Shown here one piece after another: positions 11,951 through 22,637 of a stretch of DNA of 64,000 bases. The translations under genes were made by a program, and so were the position numbers. The DNA comes from Wyeomyia smithii (taxonomy: Eukaryota > Arthropoda > Insecta > Diptera > Culicidae). The notes beneath the pieces were generated by a model, which saw only the letters and a program-made list of their open reading frames with translations, was not told the origin of the DNA and searched no databases. Positions within the stretch are counted from its first letter, which is position 1. Each line of letters begins with the position of its first letter. The stretch is taken from the NCBI RefSeq assembly GCF_029784165.1, contig NC_073696.1, forward strand, positions 83,326,220 to 83,390,219. Reading direction: 5' to 3'.

Positions 11951-12084
11951 ACTACTACTAGAGTAAAATTTTCATGTATTCATGCATCGTTAGTGTTGCC
12001 TATGAACAGTTTATCGCAGCATATAATATATACATTTAGTCCTACGTCACCATTTTATACAACCCTTTGGGCTGTATACCTTGT

Positions 12085-12885
12085 AGTTTTTTTGTTCTAT
12101 TTTGAGCCCCAAACAATCCTAAATTTATCGGAAGTCGATTGGTTTAGTCTCCGCTTGGCGCATTGTATTCCAAATTTGTATGGAGATTTGTATGGAAAAG
12201 CCAACGTTTTTGCATTTTCCTTTCTAAAGAGCTCAAAGAGACTTCACATGGTAGGTTTTTTGATGCCTAACAACTTGGCCGAAGACATCAAAGAGCTAGG
12301 GTGCCACAAAAAAAATACTGGAGCTGTTTAAAGTTGAGTATGTCAAAATTTATTTTGCAAATCTTTTTTTCTGCCAACACTGCCAGTGTACCGGTGCTAG
12401 TCAGTTTTCCATCAGAAGTAACCTCTGAAACACGTTGTAGATTCTACCCACGCCCAGAATATTGACCTGAATTTGTTTGTTTGATCTAGCTGAGTGTATA
12501 AACTCGTTACGACAGGTTATTTCTGATGGAAATCCTACCTACGCCGATACATTGATAATGTTGGCAGAAAACAGGATTTTCTGCATTTAAATCAACATAC
12601 TCAACATTGAACAGCTAAAGCTCTTCTTAGGGCCATCCTAGCTCTTCAGTGTCTTCTGCAAAGTTGTTAGGCATCTAAAATACTATACTTCTACATAATG
12701 AAGTGCATTGTGAGATAATTATTGAGCTCTCTAGAAAGGTAAATACAAAAAAGTAGGTTTTCCCATATAAATTTTCATACGAATTTGAAATGCGATGCGC
12801 CAAGCGGAGACAAAACCAATCGACTTCCGGTAAGTTTAGGATCATTTGGGGCCCCAAAAGGAACCAAAAAAACTTGGTTCTGGAA
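12085..12885. repeat. Large imperfect inverted repeat
   Basis: The left arm (12085-12440) holds 'gaagtcgattggtttagtct' and 'cgcttggcgcat'. The right arm (12500-12885) holds their complements ('gatgcgccaagcgg', 'ccaatcgacttccgg'). Inner parts pair as 'catcagaagtaacct' with 'aggttatttctgatg'. Arms are about 350 bp with a short loop near 12450-12500. It forms the right-hand part of the 10332-12908 insertion. Confidence 0.75.
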
Positions 12886-12908
12886 AATGGATCACTTTTC
12901 CCCACACT

Positions 12909-13436
12909 AATGGCCATAATTGTTCGACATCCCTCTCTATTCTGTAAGGGAGGAGTTCCATACAAATGAAACGAAAATTTCTGCACATCTCGAGAACTAA
13001 CCAAGTATATGGAACCGAATTTGGCAGGTGAACATCTTTAGGGATAACAAATATGTACATAATGCTTCGACACTCCTCCCTTTTTCTGTACGGGAGGGGT
13101 CCCATACAAATGAAACACAAATTCGGCACATTTCGAAAATCAATCAAGCAAATACAACCAAATTTTGCATGTGGATGGTTTTAGGGGTAACAAATATGTC
13201 CATTATGGTTCGACACCCCTCCCTCCTCTGGAAGGGAGGGGATCCATACAAATTAAACCCAAATTTCTGCAAATCTCGAGAAATAATCAAGTAAATGAAA
13301 CCACATTTGGCAGGTGAAGGTTCTGGGAGCAGACAATATTTTCATGGTGGTTTGACACCTCTCCCACTTCTGGATGGGAGGGCTCTTATACCAATCAAAC
13401 CCAAATTGCTATTGTGGTTTGACACTCCTTCGCATA
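12909..13436 (+). repeat. Minisatellite, 143-bp period
   Basis: The 'ttcgacacc/tcc' landmark occurs at about 12922, 13065, 13208 and 13350, i.e. spacings of 143, 143 and 142. Each unit has a small inverted motif (cctcc...ctggaagggagg), 'catacaaatgaaa', 'tcgagaactaatcaag' and 'tttggcaggtg'. A short fifth unit from about 13415 is cut by the MITE at 13437. This lies inside the putative Helitron-like element. Confidence 0.8.
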
Positions 13437-13885
13437 CAGGTCGGACTCGATTATCCGGAACATCAAAATTTTTTTCATTCCGGATAATTGAGTTTTCCGG
13501 ATAATCGAATCACACAAAAATATTGAAATTTTGCGATTAACGAACATAAAATAAATATTTCTTTTCTTTATTTTACTTGTATGATGCAGTGGCGTACCCA
13601 GAAGTTACTTCTGAGGCGAAAGGTGGTAAAATCTTAAGAAGCAAAAAAAAATTGGACATTGGTTATTTTCACTCAATTCGAACTAGTCCCAAACATGCCG
13701 GAAGTGACTTAAATGGTAACAAATATGCCAGAAGGGATGGTAAAGGCAAAATTTCGGAATAAAAAGTGAAAACGGACACCAAAAAAATAAAATCCCGGAT
13801 AATCGAGTCTAATATTCCGGATAATCGAATTCTGGATAATCCAGTTTCCGGATAATCGAGTCTCCAGGTACTCGAGTCCGACCTG
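13437..13885. mobile_element. TA-flanked MITE with pogo-like ends
   Basis: TA|CAGGTCGGACTCGATTA at the left and the complement (CGAGTCCGACCTG|TA) at the right give a 449-bp element. Subterminal 'ccggataatcga' motifs are repeated several times on both sides. TA duplication and CAG tips fit pogo/Tigger-type Tc1-mariner MITEs. It splits a 143-bp unit: 'actccttcgca' and 'ctggaaggggagt' rejoin if it is removed. Confidence 0.8.
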
Positions 13886-13929
13886 TACTGGAAGGGGAGT
13901 GATATTTCAACCTTTTTTTTCGAAAAACA

Positions 13930-14420
13930 ACATGAAATGATCGGGATGATGCACAGGAGCAAAAATCCGACTCCAGACGCCATTTCTAAATTTAGGATGG
14001 AAACTTCCGGTTTCTATAAAACATCGGAACATGATCGAATTCCTTCTAATATGGGTATTTCCGGAACTATAATGACGCTCAGATGCCAGACATTTTCTCC
14101 AAATGCCATTTTGAAATCCAAGATGGCGACTTCCGGTTTCTGGAAAACAACGGAAAGTGATCAAATACAACCCAATGTAGGTATTTCCGGAATCGTAGAG
14201 ATGCACTGAAGCCACAAACCGACCTCAGACAACAATTTGAATTGTAAGATGGCAACTTCCGGTTTCTAGAAAACAGCCGGAAATGGCCGGTTTCCACCCA
14301 ATATGATTATATCCGGAACCAGAATGATGCACAGGAGCCAGAAATCGATCACAGACACCATTTTTAAATCAAAGATGGAGACTTCCGGTCTCTGGAAAAC
14401 AGCCGATTCGTCGTGCATTT
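13930..14420 (+). repeat. Minisatellite, 126-bp period
   Basis: 'acttccgg' occurs at 14003, 14129, 14255 and 14381, exactly 126 bp apart. Units share 'aagatgg', 'aaaacagc', 'gatgcacaggagcca' and 'tatttccgga'. It is adjacent to the Helitron-like 3' end, so it seems to be the second internal array of that element. Confidence 0.85.
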
Positions 14421-14523
14421 GCAGATTATAAACAAACCGCAAGGAGTCAATCAATTTGGAATGTTTAAAGTTATTTAATTTAACACAAAAAATGGGCGGG
14501 ACGAAGTTTGCCGGGTCAGCTAG
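14421..14523 (+). mobile_element. Helitron-like 3' end
   Basis: Ends 'gggacgaagtttgccgggtc' then AGCTAG|T. The CTAG terminus followed by T agrees with the Helitron CTRR rule and A|T target. The ending strongly resembles 3' ends of insect Helitron-like repeats known to me. It pairs with the 5' end at 5310. No strong hairpin could be identified by eye. Confidence 0.5.
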
Positions 14524-14565
14524 TCGACATATAATTAAAGTGGTACCAATCGACGTAAAGGTCAA

Positions 14566-14960
14566 TTAGCTACTGGACTCGGGTGCAGTCGTCGTAAGAT
14601 CGAATGAGGCAAAGAGTCTGTTTTTATGTTTGGGAATTTGAATTACGTTGTTCATTGATGTGTACTTTTGTAATAGTATGCAATGGTATGTGATAGAATG
14701 TAATAGTCTGGTTATATCGTTGATAGATAAGGAAAATAGTAGAGGTCTCAGAATACTGCCTTGAGATACTCCGGGGTTGTTACAGAACCAGCTGGATTGC
14801 GACGTAACCAGCTTAATGGAAGCTTCACAACCACAAAGATACAAATCAATTCATGCAACCATCTCAGTTAAAGCACTTAATTAACCGCATTTAGCGCACA
14901 ATATTCCGTGATCGACGCAATCGAATGCAACTCCTAAATCCGTATAGACCGTCTCAACTT
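14566..14960 (-). pseudogene. Reverse transcriptase fragment, Jockey-type
   Basis: The minus frame from 14844 gives 'SSWFCNNPGVSQGSILRPLL', 'FSLSINDI', and then no recognisable YADD. This is RT palm sequence ahead of the catalytic motif, in the form common to Jockey/CR1-like elements (GVPQGSxLGPLLF). A G-to-R change and stops on both sides mark it as dead. A plus-strand fragment at 16640-17060 may belong to a related copy. Confidence 0.65.
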
Positions 14961-14969
14961 GAAATCATT

Positions 14970-15764
14970 TTTTTTCGCGGAATTATTAGGTAATACGTTC
15001 TGATTCAACACCATATTAAAAAAAAATCTCTTTTTAGGTAATTACTGAATAAAAAAAATAATAAACTTTCACAATAACATGTAATTCGTTTACAGAGTCT
15101 TCTCTAACAGTAAAGTTAAGGGTGAAAGTTTGCTGAAGCGACAAATGGCCGACTACGAGCCAGATTTTCAATAATGTTGACCCCCCCCCCTCTACTTTAT
15201 GTTCGAATCATTGAAAATAGCTAGCAGAATACCAAGGTAGTGTGGGTTCCGCGCACTATATACCTAGTGTAGATTAAAATTAAAAAAATTAGTTACCGAG
15301 CTTTCTCAGATATAACCTGACCTTTTATTGTTGGACTAACGTCTATCCTGAAACTAGGCGACCGAATTGGAAAATCTAGTTTTTCTTATCAGATTATCGT
15401 GCTTGTGGCATCAGCCCATCATAAATTATTTTCTCATTGAGTTCATCGAAAAAGTGGTAAATAACATGGATTGTTATTTACCATAACGAGCAACCAATCA
15501 TTACCTTTCTTTCTCAGCATAGCCGACACAAAAATATACAACCGATCGGACCTCATAAACGATTTATTGTGTTTGTTGTTTTGTCCACTCGAGTACACAT
15601 GCCACGCCTGTCGGAAATCTAAATCCCAGTAGTTAGGTATGAAAGCTCTAGCTTGAAGAAATTTAATTTTCGTTTTAGAACCGATTACTTCAGCGAGGAA
15701 ACAATTGACTCTCACTTGAAACTGGCTTGACCCGCAGCCGGCAGAGCAGCAGCTAATCGGAATC
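14970..15764. other. No recognised gene
   Basis: Contains a C10 run at 15181-15190. The 109-codon minus frame at 15443-15772 has no recognisable motif. Confidence 0.45.
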
Positions 15765-16165
15765 AAAAACAATTGATAATTGCAATTTATATCAAGAAAA
15801 TAAACTGTTTGTCGTCAGGGTGGTCCTAAAAGAAGTGGTTCATTCAGGGTAGTTTAACCCTAGAACTAGTTGCACAAATTAGGACTTAGAATGAGGAATC
15901 GCTAAAAACCTGGAAGGTAGCCACTACAGGTTAATTTATCTTATGAAAAAAAACACACACACACCAAAACAAAAAAACGCATTCCTTCCCATTTGTCGAC
16001 CAATGATAACGACCTAAGGTTGATAAATTTTGCCACGGGCAGAGAAATGGCCATCTGCAGCACCTAGGGTAGAACTGTCTTGGATGGACCACTTTCTTTT
16101 AGTGAACCACTCTGACGAAAAACTGTTTATTCTCTTGATATAAATTGGAATTGATAAATGATTCT
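15765..16165. repeat. Imperfect inverted repeat
   Basis: 15768-15850 ('atcaagaaaataaactgttt') pairs with 16085-16163 ('aaactgtttattctcttgat'), including 'agaagtggttcat' with 'ggaccactttctt'. The ~230-bp loop is AT-rich with a small CA run. Possibly a MITE whose ends I cannot fix. Confidence 0.6.
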
Positions 16166-16639
16166 CATGATTCTGATGCAGATTGGCTGGATGAGATGTT
16201 TCCCGATGGTAGTTTTCTGAAGGTCTCTCGGGTTTTCGCCTAAACTACCCTTACTAACACGCAGAGAATCCTGAGTAATAATCCCCAGGATACCTTAAAC
16301 TTGGTGACGGAATCGTGAAAGAATCACAAACATAAATCCGGGGGATTCCCACTCACGATTCTCATTCAAGAATCCTAGAGCCATATACAGGGCATTCCTG
16401 AGGATTCTTTTTCAGGAATCCTTTTCAGGGACGCTTACGAATCCAATGTGAGGAATCCTGGAGAATCTATGCGAATCGTATGTGTTCGTCCGGGTAGTGA
16501 CATGGGACAACTACGCCACGTGAATCAGGAAATTAAGCGGCGAGTTGCAACTGCAAACAGGACTCTCTAGGGACTACGTAGCCATCTGAAGCACCATAAC
16601 CACTGTATACAACGCTGAGCCTCCCTATAAATCTTAACC

Positions 16640-17060
16640 CTTTATCTCGCGGCAACATAGAAGATGAAGTTGAGACACAGACGCATGAATCACGAGGCTA
16701 CAAATATGCTGACACAGTTAGTGAGATGAAACGCGACAGGTGCATTTGCAAATTTGATCGTGTGAGAGATCTTGGTGTTCTACTGGACTTTAATCTCCAC
16801 TATTCTTTGATTGTTCCAAAAGCAAACCGTCACCTGGGATTCGTCTCCAAGAAAGCCTGCGATTTCAACGAGCCACAATCACTAAAAGCGCTCTGTATTG
16901 CTCATTAGCGAGACTTATTCTCGAAAATTCATCCATCGTCCGGTATCCATATATTATATATGTACACGTTTACCAAGTACTCCATAATAGCCGTCAGATA
17001 GACGGATGCTAGAGCACCAAAGCACCCAGCGCAACCTGCCATAGTTTGAAACCCGGCACA
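16640..17060 (+). pseudogene. Jockey-type reverse transcriptase C-terminal fragment
   Basis: Plus frame from 16726: 'FDRVRDLGVLLDFNLHYS', then 'KANRHLGFVSKKACDF' and 'SLKALCIAH' before a stop. This is the conserved RT thumb-side segment of Jockey-like elements (VxDLGVxLD...ANRxLGFI). Further plus frames downstream continue weakly. Both flanks are broken. Confidence 0.65.
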
Positions 17061-17065
17061 AGATG

Positions 17066-19488
17066 AACGGTACTATTTTGCCTTCTATTTACTTTTCACG
17101 ATCAGAATCCAGCGTCGGCATGATACCGGTACGATCATGGAATGAAAATGAAGGTAAATTTTCTGCATGCTATCTTTTATACGTGACTACTGAGAGTTAT
17201 ACTTTCGGTGGTCCTGTAGTTGTGCACTCGAGCGAGCAGAGCAATAACAGAGGCAAAGCAAAGCAAAGCCTTGATGCTACATTCCGTATCGAAACTCGAC
17301 CTCCTGTTTTTTATACACAGACTTCGCAGCCAACCGTTAAGTGTACAGGACATTTGTGGGGCTAGCGCTACTAACAAAGGCATTCCATTGAAATTTAGTG
17401 ATCTCTTTGCTTCCAGCTCTCTAAATCTGGATTTACCTGATATAAACACGTTCTGTTTAAATTGGTTACCTTGTGTGTTCGTCTTTTTTATACACCTTCT
17501 GATAACATGGTGCTCCGGTGAGTTACGCATATTCAATTTCAACAGGGCCAGTTCGATCATAGTACAAAAACAGCGTTTCGGATTAGTATCATGCTCTTAG
17601 TAACTAATTTTCAACATTGTATTGTGTAGATAGAAAAAAAAACACTATTTTTTGAGTTCAGAGTGAAAGGCCAAAATACTCAAACGTTCATCACTTTTAT
17701 GTTTTTCATTTTACCATCACTAAATACTGACAGATAGTAGTACAATTGTCATCTTGTTTTTTTTAGAAAAGTACTTTTTGAAATATTTAAAATCTTGTGA
17801 CAATTTGTAAATTTTTTTTTCACAGTGTGTATGTTTTTTATAGAAACGCAATTTCATTCCCTACAACTTCCATTTCAATCAAACAATCCGTTTTTATGAC
17901 ATAGAAATTTTTATCCAAAAAGTCACCATTTTGGATAGGCCCACCTAAAACAGCAGTCGCGAATCAACATGAACAGCAGATATCATAGAATGACTTTATT
18001 GTCAAAGAGGAGCAACAGTGAAAAGTTTCAGCGAAGTTGGAAAGGGTTGATCAGGATCGATTTGCGAAGTAGCATGGAATGGCTTAACAATGGAAAATCG
18101 TTTTCAAAGTCAAATAGTTTGTAATAGTGTCAGCTTTGCTGGTAAAGAAAAATATTTAGTTTGATTTAGACAATCCATGTTATTCATCCTTTTTTTTAAT
18201 AGTTTATCTCGATCAATTCCAATCAAAAAAAAAGTATTTTGGAAATATAAAGTACTTTTAAACTTTGATATAGCTAAACAATTTGGTTTTGTTACTTGGG
18301 ATCCATTGTTTCTCTTACAAGAGCTCAACCATAAAAGAATTTTTGATCTATTGATGTCAAGAACTCGTAAATCTGATTAAAAATATCTGAAATATAAGCA
18401 CTCAAACCCTGACCACTTTTTTCATGGTTTCATTGACAGATTTTGAATTTAGACCCTTAACTTCCGGAAATACGTAGTCCTACGTCGGAAATATACAATA
18501 CAAATAAGCAAAACGAATAGTCTGCGGTACACTGGACACCAGCATTGTTGATACGTAAGTCAACTATTTAGTCAATCGAGAAACAAGAAAAAGAAATGTG
18601 AAACAACCAATCACCGATGAGAAAACTATTATTGATTTCGCTTCACTGTATTTATGCTCATCTCTTGCTTAGTGCTCTTGTTATTTTGAAATGTTATTAT
18701 ATTGATTTAATGTTACATCAAAAATTTCAATTCTTCATTCAAAAACCCAAATAGCCTCAGAATCGATACATGGCATTCAAAGAGCGAATAATTTCATTAG
18801 GGTTGACAATTAATCTTGAAAAAAGGGTGATCTAAAACAAGGATTATTGTCGTAACCGAGAATAAGGCTTGAAGCGTGGACAGAAGTAGACTTTATGTTA
18901 TATGACATTCCGGATTGCAAAATACACCGTAAATAAAATGCAATGTAGAGACTCAGACAGAATTGAAACACTGCAGACTTGGAATGAGAAAAGCCAGCAA
19001 AATGTACGAAAATAATAGTTAAATAAATCAAATATAGTTTAAGCTTATTGCTTACGAATAACTATGTTAACGTGAACGAAAATAATTTTACACAAAATAT
19101 TAGATTTAGCACAACATGGTTTATTCTCAACTATTTGGTAAGGAAAACATCGCCTCATCACTACTGCTTTCAATCGCTTTATTTATTGTTACTCACAATC
19201 AGTCTTAGGAAATAGCTACGATTTCAATCTACATATTTTTCAATGCAATGCTGTGGAACGTTTTTTTTTCATGTGTGTTTTTTCTCACTTCCTATTATCA
19301 TCAACTTTTGACTTTGTTCACTACAAAATATCATCGCAGAGGGTAAGATTTCTATTTTAACAAATTATTACAACCGTCTACCAACAATTTTGTTCTTAAT
19401 TTTCGATTTCACGCAGAGCCCATATAAGTCTGCCCTAAATGCGACAATAAATACTCGTACCGCATAATCCTATACATACAGCTAACTG
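17066..19488. other. No recognised gene; 3' flank of unc-5
   Basis: AT-rich. 17310-17335 repeats 'cacagacttcgc' from the window start. A palindromic 'acgtagtcctacgtc' lies at 18473-18487 and resembles 'gacgtaggactacgt' at 10397. No death-domain exon could be read on the minus strand. Frames at 17177-17600 are mutually overlapping and unconvincing. Confidence 0.45.
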
Positions 19489-19494
19489 TTTATT
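19489..19494 (-). promoter_or_regulatory. Candidate polyadenylation signal
   Basis: TTTATT on the plus strand, i.e. AATAAA on the minus strand, about 120 nt beyond the TGA of the UNC-5 exon. It would support a transcript ending here. Confidence 0.4.
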
Positions 19495-19614
19495 TTTTAC
19501 TCTTACTTGGTTTTAATATCACTATACCGATAATGGCTACTATTACGAATACGCATTTTGCTCGATCGTTCGCTAAATCGTCATCAGTTTCTCTAGCGCT
19601 CGCTGGATGTACTA

Positions 19615-20546
19615 TCACGAAAAGGCCACCGACGTAATGAGAACCTTCGTCCCGTTTTCCTGCTCGGCGGACAGCTCCACCCGCAGACAGGGCAACTCGT
19701 TGACCAACTTTTGCAGCAAGAACTCGCAGTGTAAAATTGACATATTCTTCCAGACATGATTGAACGGTATCTTCTGAACGGCCGTATCGGCTTTCGAAAC
19801 CCACCCACCGGAGCAGTTAATGCGCAGGATCATGTTCTGCTTGTTGTTCTCGAAGTGAAACGGAGAACTCTGACCGATCATGAAGTAACCCATACGATTC
19901 TCGACTATGGAACAATGTTCCAACGCGCTGGGATAGTCCTCCAGGATGTACACACGAATGTTGAAATCTGTCTCCGGTTTACGGCTGGGTCCGAACATGT
20001 AGATTTTCAGTCGTTTCATAACCGTCACTTCCGGGGAAAGATTTTCCCCTCCTAGGATGTACTTGCCTAGTTTTCTCGTCATAATGTATGCGTTCTTTAG
20101 ATCCAACTGAATGTATGCCTGCGGACTGGGGACGTCGTTTTCGGAGGAGGCTATCTTCTTCCAGCAGTTGGTTACTTCTTCCTTGTAGAACAGTGAGATC
20201 TTCCAATTGCTTATGTCCTCTGCGCAGTGCGGTACTTTGAGGATTAGCGGTTTAGCGAAGTTGCTTTTCGCAGGTCCGCAAACAATCGTCGGGCTGATGT
20301 GGGTGATTTGATTCTCGACTAGAATTGTGTCCTTGGAGTCGTACATGACGGCTAGGAAAACGTTAATTTTTAGCGTCTCTGGAAGGGCACCCTCCGGAAT
20401 CGAAAGGGACGTCTGCAGGTGCTCCAGCTCGAGCCAACCTCCGTCCGATGTGACAACCTGACGCATGCTGCTCGACTTGTGCATCGCTTCGTTCGAGCTG
20501 GACGTTTCGAGGGACTCTGTCGTGGCTACGGCGTATGTGGAGTTGG
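19615..20546 (-). CDS. unc-5: UNC-5 netrin receptor, ZU5 + UPA exon
   Basis: This exon encodes most of the cytoplasmic signalling part of an UNC-5 receptor, which mediates netrin-dependent axon repulsion. It opens at acceptor 'cccaaacAG|CC', completing a TCC Ser codon with the T left by the previous exon. Residues ~27-130 form the ZU5 domain (GGWLELEHLQTSLSIPEGAL, then ITHISPTIVCGP and PLILKVPHCA). The following ~160 residues form the UPA domain (TVMKRLKIYMFGPS, VYILEDYPSALEHC, LPCLRVELSAEQ). The frame ends ITSVAFS with tandem TGA-TAG at 19617, just where UPA domains end. The C-terminal death domain of the family is missing. Either a donor close to the stop is used and the death-domain exon lies outside the window, or this is a death-domain-less end with an AATAAA 120 nt on. 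Domain identity is firm; the 3' boundary is not. Confidence 0.9.
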
Positions 20547-20862
20547 CTGTTTGGGGGAAAGGAAACACAAAAGTTTGAGTGTTAGTAAGTGCAGGTCTTT
20601 GGAAGTTATGACATAGGTGTGGGTATTGCCGTGAGTTTTCTGCCATTTTGGTTTTGTAAATTTCTTAGACATTAAAACCCTCATTGTAGTGTATTTGTTA
20701 TTCAATTTTTCAATGCAATTTTCTGTCCGGGAAGGTTTGGTCAAACGAGTCGAAGAAGTGACAAATCAATGGTTAATAGGTGATATTTTTTTCTCATATT
20801 TAGATCACAAAATTAGAAAATTTTTAAATATAATTTTAATGAAAACATGGCAGCATTAAATA
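20547..20862 (-). other. unc-5 intron segment
   Basis: Start of the 1,585-nt intron between the polyQ exon and the ZU5 exon (20547-22131). The pyrimidine tract before the acceptor is 'gtgtttcctttcccccaaa'. The rest of the intron is mostly the MITE at 20863. Confidence 0.7.
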
Positions 20863-21843
20863 GGGGAACTGCTCCATTATTCATCTCAGGCCATATATTC
20901 ATCTCATACAACATGAAAACAGGAAAAAACGCATATTTTCTTCTTGAACTAATCTACTAATCTATCGAATGGATTCTTCTCAGTTCACTTTAGATTCCTC
21001 ATAAAGTATAATCCTCAAAAACTCACTTAAAAGCACTAAATTCGATATTACAGTTGGGCATCTGCACTCAAAAACTCATTTAATTCAATCGTCTACCTCA
21101 GAAAACATAATCCGCGCATTGCTCTATACGGCCACAACGGGACTCGTTCAGCTGCCAACCAAAGTTTTTTTCATCACTAGCGGACCATTTAAATCACAAA
21201 ACAAAATCACTCACTACACTAAAAATACTTTAATCTTTGAAATGTTCACCTCAAATTTCCTAAAACAAGTTGAAATTAGCAGAAATATTTGAGATGAATT
21301 TTTACAATTCCTAAATTTCAACTGTATGTATTTTCATCTGTTTTCACAAAGTTGAAGAAAATCGAAAGTTGCCAAATCAGTTTCTGTTAATACGAAAAAA
21401 TCATACTGAAATGGTTGAATTATTCCGATATAATTGACATAAATCTACAGCACTCTAGTGGTTACCTAGGTTACCAATTTTGCACGTAAACTACTACAGC
21501 GGATATCTAGGTAACGTACTACGACGGGCTTCGACACGTTTATTCATGGTAATGTGATTCATTCATGATTAACGGTGTGATGAATATGGGGGCGTCGTTA
21601 GATGAATAATTGAACAGTGATTCAAGTTTTGAGATGGATATGGAAGCGTTGTGAAAAATGGTTTGTTTTACCAAATCCAGGATAAATCTAGCTAATTTGA
21701 CATTACACAATGCTTAACGATTTCATAAGAGCACGTAAGCATATTTAGTTTATTTGTTCAATGATTTCGTGAAAATTTGGTGTTCAATCCGTGCATTCTT
21801 CGTGAATATCGGCTTAATGAGATGAATTATATAGCAGTTCCCC
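20863..21843. mobile_element. TA-flanked MITE, copy 1 (in unc-5 intron)
   Basis: TA|GGGGAACTGCTCCATTATT at the left; the right end is complementary up to GCAGTTCCCC|TA, with 'gatgaat' in both subterminal regions. 981 bp, no transposase. Copy 2 (29333-30330) matches it along its length in the same orientation. TA target duplication points to a Tc1/mariner-type source. Confidence 0.85.
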
Positions 21844-22131
21844 TATAATTTTAATAACGTCGGAGAATGTAAAAAATCGAAAATTTATTAATATTTTCAC
21901 TCACTGAGAAGCTTGTACCCAATGACCTTACAATCATCCAATCCAGTTAAACTTAATACACTTCTAACCATGTTGTTGATTTTAGATGAATAATTGACAA
22001 AATTGACTGCAAATCCCAACAACATCGGATTGTGTGTTGTATCGTCCCAGCAGCCAGCCACCCCCGACCGGTATCAACAAATCAAATGCGCTTAGAAACG
22101 GCAATAAATTACGTTAATCCAAATCACTCAC

Positions 22132-22451
22132 ATGTGTTGGTGTTGCTGGTGGTCGCCAACGATTCGCTGCTCATGTATTGTCCGCCCTTTTGCGCGGGCT
22201 GACCCGACAGTGACTGTGGTTGCTGTTGCTGTTGTGGCTGTTGTTGTTGTTGTTGTTGCTGTGGTGGCTGCTGCAATGGCAAGAGCGCCTGCAGTTGTCC
22301 TTTCAGGATGGTGTGCGGAGGCGTGGGTGGGTGATGCTGGTGATACAAATGATAGTGCTTTTGCAGATGCTGCTTCTGTTGCTGTTGCTGCTGCTGCTGG
22401 TGATAGTGATTAGTGTTCTCGGTATTTTTGTTGTCGATGGGTGTCGAATAG
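22132..22451 (-). CDS. unc-5: UNC-5 juxtamembrane exon with poly-Gln/His linker
   Basis: A 320-nt exon, 1 + 106 codons + 1. Acceptor 'cattcgcAG|C' supplies the last base of an AGC Ser codon begun by the preceding exon; donor 'CACAT|GTGAGT' leaves a T that makes TCC with the next exon. The peptide has YSTPIDNKNTENTNH, a run of eight Gln, a His/Pro-rich stretch (HHPPTPPH), then Q-runs of eight and five, and SMSS-like Ser/Thr tail residues. The linker joins the membrane segment to ZU5. Low-complexity Gln tracts are encoded by mixed CAG and CAA codons. Poly-Q linkers are typical of dipteran signalling proteins and usually variable in length. Confidence 0.85.
22203..22405 (-). repeat. CAG/CAA trinucleotide tracts
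   Basis: Two clusters (22213-22262 and 22368-22404) of mixed CAG/CAA repeats on the coding strand of the UNC-5 linker exon, separated by His/Pro codons. Likely length-polymorphic. Confidence 0.85.
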
Positions 22452-22637
22452 CTGCGAATGCGAATGGAGAGACCACGCAAGTCAAATTAATTTTTCTTGA
22501 TTAGGGGTTGAAGGACGAGTGAGAAACTGAGGGTCGATAATGAATTGCAGTTGGGGCTATTTATACGAGGGAGGAAATTGAATTTACGAATAAACTAGTA
22601 GTTGTAATGATAAATTTTTTCATTATCAGATGCGAAC

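Larger units (their letters stand above)
10332..12908. mobile_element. 2.6 kb insertion with imperfect terminal inverted repeats
   Basis: The left end reads 'tagggtggggaatcgttata', then 'agaaccaag' by 10395. The right end read from 12908 inward on the minus strand is 'tagtgtggggaaaagtga', then 'agaaccaag'. The ends are thus related inverted repeats. The insert interrupts a 143-bp unit. Inside are a directly repeated ~450-bp block and a large inverted repeat (separate entries). No transposase frame is seen, so it is non-autonomous or composite. Confidence 0.5.

Noticed and set aside
19490..19808. Minus-strand frames of 71-104 codons overlapping the UPA region
   Set aside because: Alternative frames of the UNC-5 exon, with no recognisable motifs.
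22132..22504. Plus-strand frames rich in Leu/Val opposite the polyQ exon
   Set aside because: They are antisense of the CAG/CAA tracts; the minus-strand exon has matching splice phases and domain context.
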